Assembly: GCF_905147365.1 (NCBI RefSeq)
Contig: NC_056417.1
Location: 14,902,501-14,966,500, forward strand
Source of the DNA: Aricia agestis
Taxonomy: Eukaryota > Arthropoda > Insecta > Lepidoptera > Lycaenidae
Reading direction: 5' to 3'
DNA: 64,000 nt
The notes below the pieces were generated by a model. It worked only from the letters and a program-made list of their open reading frames with translations. It did no database searches and had not been told where the DNA came from. The translations under genes and the position numbers were made by a program. Positions 43,701 to 53,400 of the stretch are shown one piece after another. How positions within the stretch are numbered: the first letter of the stretch is position 1; each line of letters begins with the position of its first letter.

Positions 43701-46700
43701 TGAGGTATCCGAAGTCGGATTTAGTGCGTAAGCAATAGAAACAGTTCTAAGTCAGCTCCGGAGCATATTTTCGCGGGTATGGATCAGATTCGGTTCGAAC
43801 GTAGTGCGAATGCACTCTGAGCCTACAACTGACACATTCCTAAAAATAATGGCATCAGATTTTTTTTTATTCTGATTCCTGAGCGAATTCCTGAGGGCAG
43901 TGTGACATTGGATAACATATGCGAAGTCTCAAACAAAGGCTAGTGTTAGCACGTTACAAACAATTCACTGTAGACACAGTGTGGACTGTAGATATATGGC
44001 CTTACGGACTGGCCGGCCTTGCACGCGCTTTCCACACGCTTGCCCAACGACAACGACGTAACACACCTAGACTCAGACAGACACCATATACAGGGTGTTA
44101 CTAAGTGATTATACTTCAGGGTGTGAATAGGTCCCCTAGAAAGACTTCGCAGTGAAAGTAGCAGCACTGAAAGAGTAACTTTTTTTTACTCTTGTTTGGG
44201 AAAGTTCATGACGCTGTTGCCCATACGAATCACAAAAAATATCTTAATAATAGAAGGCACCCACACACACCCTAAAGTATTATCATTTGTAGATACGTGT
44301 ACAATTATAATATCAAAGTCATATACAGATATAGCAACTGCAGCCTGCAACAGAAGCTATTGTTAATTTGCATTCGATAATTTTGACTGATTGCAAGTAC
44401 GATATAGCGTAACTAAATGTTACGCGTTAAATTAAATCACATATTATTTCATTACTTTGCTATCTAAATTATCTTGACTTATTTAGCTAAAAAAAAACAA
44501 TTTATAATATAAAAACAGAAATAAATACAAAAATACAGTAGGTTATATAAAATTAATAATGTAATTGAAACGTAACGACAGTCTATCCGCAATAACCGCA
44601 GAAATGTGGAAACCGACTGTGGTTTAGATTCGAGAAATGCGATACCTTCTAATTTTCAGTCAATTTGTCGACGACACAATTGTAGGTTAACGTTATTTTA
44701 AATTGACAACTTAAGCAACGTAATAAATAATATTAAGTGAAATTAATGGGTTTCGTAACACGGGTGGTTAAAAAGTTATATTGTATTTTTGTGCAATAAG
44801 ACTTCTACTCGAACCCGACAAAATTATGAGTAAACCGATGTGTATTTTAATCGCAAAAGTGATATTTGAATTGGTAGGCTTACAATATTTTAGTACTGCC
44901 GTTTAGTTGACATTTAAATAAAATATTAACGCCACTAACGCCCTCACTCAGAGACTTAATGATAATTAAACTTCAATTTAATGAAGAGTTTGACAGATAA
45001 TGTATGAGGCTTCTGTCAAAATCTTCACGTATTTACAATCAAGTAATTATGACTCGTCTCTGATAACGGCAGTTAGTTCAAGTAAGGCGATATTTTAATA
45101 TGAGTAGTTTCAATCTAGGGTTATGTTGCATCTATGTTATTACGCAGAAGTCAAACCTTACAAGGTACTAACTTTAGTTATGGTCAAATTGAGCAACGGC
45201 ATACCTTAATCATAACGCAAAAATTATATTTGTCTAATTGGGGTTATAAAAATAGTAAGTAGTAATAAAATAGCTAAATTGACTTAACTTTATAGTAGTT
45301 AATTACTTATGTAAAGAAAAATTTATATCTGAACGAGACGATGACAAAAAGATCTTAACTACTAATAATGTCACGCAGTTGACACCAATCTTGATCGTAA
45401 AAAGTCCTAGCGTAACAGCGTATGTTTCATAATGAACTGAGAAATTGGCGCACTAGGAAACAATGCCGCTTCTGCAGTTTTTGAGTGTACTACACGCGTG
45501 TAACACATTATGACATTCTTTTGTTTAATTGTAGTTAACAGCGTAACTGTGTCATAATTATTAAAGTATGCGTTAAGTTCTGTTGGTCGGACATTCACTT
45601 AAGTAAATTGAGTGCTTATTTCAAGTATCTATTACGTAGAAGCCGCGTAGCACGTGCGTAGCTGCGCTTCTAAAAATATTTTGCCGATGACTGTAGTGCG
45701 TACATTGAATATATTTTTTAATTCCCACCCCTAGATATTTTAATACCAATTTTAATGCCAATAAATGGACATTAATTGACAAAAAAAAATGAGAGGATTT
45801 ATTATTACATTTTATGGACATAATATACGATAAGTAAAAATAATAGCATAATAATAGCAAGTACTTTGCTAGTGTTCAAAATTAATGCATGAATAATAAA
45901 TGTTATTATACCATAATATCAATTTCAATGACAAATATACTTTGCCAGTGTTCAAAATTAATGCATGAGTAATAAATGTTATTATAACAAATCAATGACA
46001 AATATAACTACGACTGTAAAGTTGACCCTGGCCAATTATATGTGACCAAAATATAAACCAGTCAGCATAATATATTATGTTATGGTACCGGAGTTTCGTA
46101 ATACCAATTTGTTTCCGATATCATTTGAATATTATAAGTTTGAAATAATTTTGTCTATATTCTAGAAGTTTCAAATTCAATTAAAAGTTAAAACTGTTTT
46201 ATGTCCATTACTGCAATAATTCGTATAAGTATTTTATGGATTTGTGTCAAGAATCATTGTTAATAATATCTGTTACCCAATTCCCAAAATCTGTCTCAAT
46301 ATAATTATTTTCATTAAATTAGGTAAGTAACTTCATGAAAATAATTATATTAAGACAGATTTTGGAGAACAAAATAACATTTTATACTTACATAATATTA
46401 TGTGACATAAAGATTACTTAACTAACGAAAGAACCAACTTATAATTTTATTTCTTCTCATTCATTTATTCAACAACTAATAATTATTCAGTGGCTGCTAA
46501 TTAAAATTAAAAACCAGTAATAATTAATTATAATAAACATGTTGGTCGTATGCATTATACCTCTGAATTTAAATGGAAATGACCATATAGCGACCGTATA
46601 AATGTCAGGGCCTACTAGATCCACGCATGATTCTATTATTGAGACATGTAAATAAAATCGGCTGAGTTATCTGAATGTTTTGAGTGTACTACACAATTAT

Positions 46701-49700
46701 TACAGTAATCAGTATAATGTAATGCAATCGCAAAAATAACTTGAATTTTAACTTTTACACGTCTACGTTATAAATAAATGTAAATTATTTTGGCATGTCT
46801 CAAATTATTTTGTAAAAGTATACTTATGCAACGTTTAATTTTGCGTAGTAACTGGTTTTTAATTTTTAAATTTTTATACTCTACACTTCCATACTAATAT
46901 TATTACAAATTCGGAAGTGAGTTAGGCTAGTGCCTACGTTTCTTAGTCTCTATTAGTTCATTCTTAACGCGTTTAGCTTTAACTAAACTTAAATAGCCCT
47001 TAAGTTGAACCGTCCATACTAATATTATAAATGCGAAAGTGTGTCTGTCTGTCTGTCTGTTACCTCTTCATGCCCAAACCGCTGAACCGATTTTGCTGAA
47101 ATTTGGCATGGAGATACTTTGAGTCCCGGGAAAGGACATAGGATACTTTTTGTTCCGAAAAAATGTACGGTCCCCGCGATAAACGAGTTTTGGCGCAACG
47201 GAGTTGCGGGCGTCATATAGTTTTTTATAAAAATCGTTAAAGCTGTATTATAATATAACTAAATAAAATAAGTTTTAATAGCAGAAAAATAATAAAGTAC
47301 ATATACAATATATTACTTTATTTTGTCAGTACAGTTTCATTAATATTAATGTCTACTTTTGGTTTTTTTCGCACCGCGTGCCACGGGCATAGTATATGTG
47401 AAATCAGAAGAGAAAGTTTGGAATAAAATTGAATCGGAATAAAAGAAAGTCAATCAATGTAAGTGGATCGTTCAGGACGCGTTTCTTTTGATATATACAA
47501 TTCGATAATATGATTATGTTAGGGAAAATATACGTTTACCTGTTTACTGCGGGGGAGAAAATAGAATTTCGTAGCCTTGTTTACCATTTGACATACACTA
47601 ATAAAGTAACTATATTTAAGCAGTGGTTGCCAGAAAAATCTACCATAGAAAAAGAAGGATTGAAAAAAATCGTTTTTAGAAAATGATTTTAACGACGTGT
47701 TACATTTTTAATGCTCTCCAAAAATATCCTACTAATTAACTATCTTAATCACTGAACAGATTTTGATGAAAAGTTTGAAAATGCCTTGAGTCTGGGTTTG
47801 GGACACAGGATCAGGATATTTTTCCCGAAAACTTTACGGTTTCGGGCTAAATGAATTTCGGCATAACGCAATTACGGGTTATATTGGCCTGTAGAATAAA
47901 TAGCGAAGCTCATACGGATCTGCGTCTCAATGTCAACCGTCCATCTGGTTTACCGGTTTGGTCGACAGCGCGAAGCCTTCTACGAAATTCGTGCTCTTCT
48001 TTTAAACGGGAATTTAATTTGCATTCGTTCGATGAATAACAGCGAAGATAGAATGTATAAAGTTTGCTAATTTGATGTAATAAAACATAGAACTCGTGTC
48101 ACTCTTTGTTTGATAAAGTATGAAATTTGATGAAATAAAACACTGATGTCGTGTCACTAAGTGATTTCTTATAACACCCACTTCTAAAATAACGCAATTT
48201 AATAAGTTCTGATTTAATTTATGATTTTGAAGAAAACAAAAAGGAAAAATTTAATCATTTAAAAAAAATGGAGTGGTCAATTTGACCAAATCCACTGAAG
48301 GTACACTTCAAAGTCTCTGAACTGTAAAGGAAAGTCTGAGGCTTTGGCTGTGTCGATTTTTATGCAACTCAAGGCTTCAACTTTGTGCTTAAGTAATGAG
48401 ACAATCATAATAATTTCGAAATAGATTACGTGAACCCGGGCGCGTTGCCCAAGCGAGATAATAGTCAGACAATTTAGATGCAATCGATTTGCAGTATCGT
48501 GACAGATCATATCTAGCAGAATCTAGGCTTTATGGTTTTGAAATTTTGGCTGTACTGTGCATGAAAGGTTTACAAAATTGACGCTTCACAAATGTTCGAT
48601 CTTTTATTTTGATAATAAGAAAACATCACCTAGTTGTTGGCAGTTGACCTCATATTATTGGTACCTTAGATTTTTGTTTTAGAAAAGTCAAAAATTAAAT
48701 GCTCTGTAATATGAACTCTAAAAGTTTATTGGATCTTTTAACAAAACTAGCTCTAAAATATTTATTATAATATTATATTTTAGAGCTAGTATTAAAATTC
48801 AATAATATGCTGTTAATAAATACAGCTAAGTTCATTTAACTATTTACAAACTCTCGTAGAAGCTAAAACGCTAAAGTAAAACCGTTAGGTAAGGGGAACT
48901 TAGCGTTTTGCTGATAACCACTTTATTTAACCGCTCCAAGAACTTGTTAACTAGCACTTGTTGCTTAATATAAGTAAATGGGAAGCTGTTTTATGAAGTA
49001 CTCTTTCTAGGAATTAAATTTTAGGTCAGTGAACTCATAATAAGGTTTAATTCAGACGCAACGCGACGCGTAGATTGCTAAAGCTTTCAAATCCATACAA
49101 ATTTAGAAACGCGAATTTATAGATGCGTCGTGTTGCGGTTGAATGATGAATTGACCCTAAGAGTAAATGAATAGAATTAGTAGCGTAAATATGAAACATT
49201 TTACTTTAGTTTTTACTACGAGTACATTATAGATGATGATGATATTAATTCACTAGGATGACGTCCTCAAATCCGTTACGCCAAAATTCCTTTATCTCGC
49301 GGGAACTGTGCATTTTTCAGATATTAAATATGGTATCGCCATACCAAATTTCATCAAAATCGGTTTAGTGGTTTGAACGTGAAGAGGTAACAAACAGAGA
49401 GACTGGCACACTTTTTTTATAATATTAGTACAGATTTAAAACCTTATTTTGCAAAAATATGCGATCAAAATAAAAGTTAATATCACAAACATTGAAATAA
49501 TAACCATCAAAAGAAACGGCTAAGATTTTTAGTACAAAATTCATGTTACCCTGAAATAGTTCAATTCAATTTAATTGTAATTCGATCCTTAATGATATGT
49601 TTCAATTTAATTCAATAGTATCGATTTAATTGGTATTTGGGCGTTTCCTTTCGTTAGAGTTACGAGGTCTAATAGTGCGTGATTGCCGACTTAACCGTCT

Positions 49701-50458
49701 CGCTGATTAGCTATTGCACAAGTGACTTTAGTTTAGGGAAACAAAGTAAACCAAAGGTTTTGAGAGATCGATACGTGTCGCGAAAGAAAAAACAGAACTT
49801 TTTCAGTTCAATTCGTAATACGTAATATTTGCTAACAAGTAACATACTAAATTGAGATCACAAGGCGAAAAAGCATAAAAGCTTAACTCAGAAGTCAGAA
49901 CCAATAAAGTACATTAATTAAAGAATAAGTAAAAATTTTATGTCAGAAAGCTGTTTTTGGAAATGTTGCGATTAAGCGCGAGCGAAGTATCGAGCATAAT
50001 AATAATACTAGCTGTTTGACCGAGCTTTGCTCGGTACCTATCCGATGAAAATGACATTTTCTAGAAATGATTCCTAGCTAGATCGATTTATCGCCCCCGA
50101 AACCCCCTATATACTAAATTTCATGAAAATCGTTGGAGCCGATTCCGAGATTCCAATTATATATATAATTGGAATATTTTTTTTTATTAATTATATACAA
50201 GAATTGCTCGTTTAAAGATATAAGATAAGATTATGCTAGTGGAAAATGGAAATAGTAAAAATACAGTCATGTAAAAAAAGTAAAAAATAATATTTAACAT
50301 GTTATTCAGAGTCTATGCACATGTTATAATTCTAATGCTATTACATAACAACATGATTTTCACAAAAAATTAAAACGAATCGTTAACTGCAAAATAAAAA
50401 CTGATATTCGGGAAGTATAGTTGATTATCTATACTAATATTATAAATGCGAAAGTATC

Positions 50459-50489
<31 letters not shown>

Positions 50490-53400
50490 CGCTTTCACGC
50501 CAAAACTACTGAACCGATTGCAATGAAATTTTGTACACAGTTATTCTAGAGTCTGAGAAAGGACATAGGCTACATTTTGATGTGGGAAAATATCTTATTT
50601 CCATGAAAATATCGATGAAAATTACTTCACATTGCGCGTGGCCAGCGCTCATCCCGGGGGTCCTGGGTTCGAGTCCCGCAGGCGGAAAAAAAAGTTTTCA
50701 ATATTCCTGGGTCTTGGATGTGTATTAAAATAATATTTCAAAAATCTTAAATATATTTTATGTATAATATTAAGTATAAAAAATCCAGAAATATATCGAC
50801 GCGATGCAATGAACATTTTAGTTCTAATACGATTCAACAGATGGCGCTTTTTTTTTACTTCGTTGTAACATAGAACTAATCATACTTATTAGTTATTATG
50901 TTTTTGTTTATAGTTTTTAATACGTTAGAATATTATGTTTAATAATATGATCACTTGCTATAATAATAATCAATCTATCTTATCTTATAGAACTCCTACT
51001 GCATTTCTAAGGAGTTCGAGTGTGTTGTGTTGGCCTATATTCCATCCAGAAAATATTTTTACATTTTAATTCAAATATATGAAAACAGATGGCGCTTTAT
51101 TTTTTACTTCATTATTATAACAGAACTAATCATACCTACTTTATTATATATTATTGTTTTTATTCATAACTAGCTGTTGCCCGCGACTTCGTCCGCGTGG
51201 ACTTTAGTTTATAGCGCGCGGTGTCAACAAAATTTGTGTCAAATTTAAAAACTTTTTAAAAGCCTGGTAAGTGGTACCCCTCTTAGGGCCGCGCAGCGCG
51301 CTACACCGGAATGGCAGCGCTGAAAGTGCTCGCCTCGCCGCTGCCATTCCGGTGTAGCGCGGCCCTTAATTAATCAAAATACCCAAAAACAGCTGTGCAG
51401 TGTGCACATAATCTGTACTAATATTATGAATGCGAAAGTATCTCTGTCTGTCTGTCTGTCTGTCAGTCTCGCTTTCACGCCAAACGCCAAAACTACCGAA
51501 CCGATTGTAATGAAATTTTGTATACTGATAGTCTAAAGCCTGAGAAAGGACATAGGCTACTTTTTGACTGGAAAAAAGGGTTGTAAGGGTCGTAAATTTG
51601 TTCAAAAAATTCATAATAGATGGCGCCGTGCGTCTTCTACATCGCGCTGACGCTTGCTCAAAAGTCTTTCTATAAGAGGTGGTATCATCTTACATTTAAG
51701 TCTCGATTTTTTTCGATTGTTATATCTATTCTACGGTATTAAATAACTCAGTACTTTATCTGTGCAGGCAGTGACGTAACCTTAAGACCAAATTTCACCA
51801 ACGACTGTTAAAGTTAATGCTCGAATTAGTATCACGTTAGCTGTTTCGTTTTTCATATGAATGAAAGAGAAGACAGGATATTTTAACAAGCTGTTAACAC
51901 TAACAGACGTTGGTGAAATTGGGGCTAAACCTATCAATGATAAATAGTTTATGGGTAAAGTTGTGTAATTTGGGGGCTAAATAAGCTTTAAAATTTGGCA
52001 TAATATATAAAGTTTAACATACAAAAATGAAGTACTTATTGTTTGCACACTGCACAGCTGTATTGATTTAAGGGGTACCAGGGTTTTTTTATAAAAGCTT
52101 TTGACACCAATTTTGTTGACATCGCGCGCTATAAACTGAAGTCCACGCGGACGAAGTCGCGGGCAACAGCTAGTTATTTAATAAAACATAAGCGATAAGC
52201 ATTAATAATAGCTCCCACACCGGTTTCGGTGACGGTGGCCGGTTTCATTGAAACCAGGCCAGCTACGCAGGAGTAATTTTATAGTGCCCAAGTGTGTGCG
52301 CAGTACACAAGAGCACTCTCTATTCCTTTTACTCTCATAACCCAGTGGGACGGAAGACCGACACGACTGGCGAGAGATCAGGCGCAGGACCGACTTTTTA
52401 CATGCCCATCCGACGCATGGATCATCTTACTTGTCAGACAATCAGGTGATCAGCCTGCATCGTCCTAACCAAACTTGGAAATAACATGTTTCCAACGCGG
52501 GAATCGAACCCACGACCTCCGAGTCAAGAGCCGCGCTCTATACCACTAGACCACGGAGGCGTTAAATATAATAAGCATTAATAATAATAAGATCCTCCTA
52601 CTTACTCGACATGACATTTAAAACTTTTTCAAGGATAAGAACTAAAACAATAATGACCACTAAAAGCGGAAAAGAGAATGTAGAGCCAAGTCTAAATTGT
52701 TTTATGTAGGTTGATAATAATCATTAAAATCTATTTTTGACTGACAAAAAATATTCGAAATAAAATAAAAAAACTATAAACTTCTGCAACAATTTAGAAT
52801 GATTACTAATGTGAAAAAATATATAAAATAAGAATCATTTCCGCCATAATGCCTCAAGCCACGAGCGGTCACTGGCGACCGCAACAAAAGATAAACTATT
52901 GTGTCTGGTTTTTTCACGATCGAGATAATAACCAATTATTGAGATATTGAATTGAATTTTTGATGATTGAATTTTTGATCCGAAACCTTCCTTGCGTAGC
53001 CAGAAAACAATGAAAAGGTGATGATGATGATTAAATTAAAACACATAAAATATGTACAATTACACCAGTGAACTAAAATGTGAAACCTTAATTAAAAATT
53101 GAATTAGTTACATAACTAGAGGATATTTCTCAACAAATGTATTTCGGTGAAGGCCGATGTAACCCTCAAATAGTCTATACTCTATATGTAATTCATTTTC
53201 TTCCGTTTCATTCTCTCAGTCATTCATTTTCTGGTATTTGAATGAAAAAAATGTGTCTTTTTAAAGACTTTCAACAATAGGATTACTGCAATGTTTTCAC
53301 ACCACCAACATAGTAAACAAAAAGTTTTGTTCGATCAATGTTTCTGTCAGTATTCTGAAATGACGTGTCACGTGTGCAATATGTCAGATTTTGGTCGGTA

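Noticed and set aside
52498..52562. tRNA gene on the minus strand
   Set aside because: A and B boxes are present, but the sequence continues into a SINE body shared with 20437-20772 and does not form a full cloverleaf by eye. The same applies to 20700-20772 and 39460-39526.
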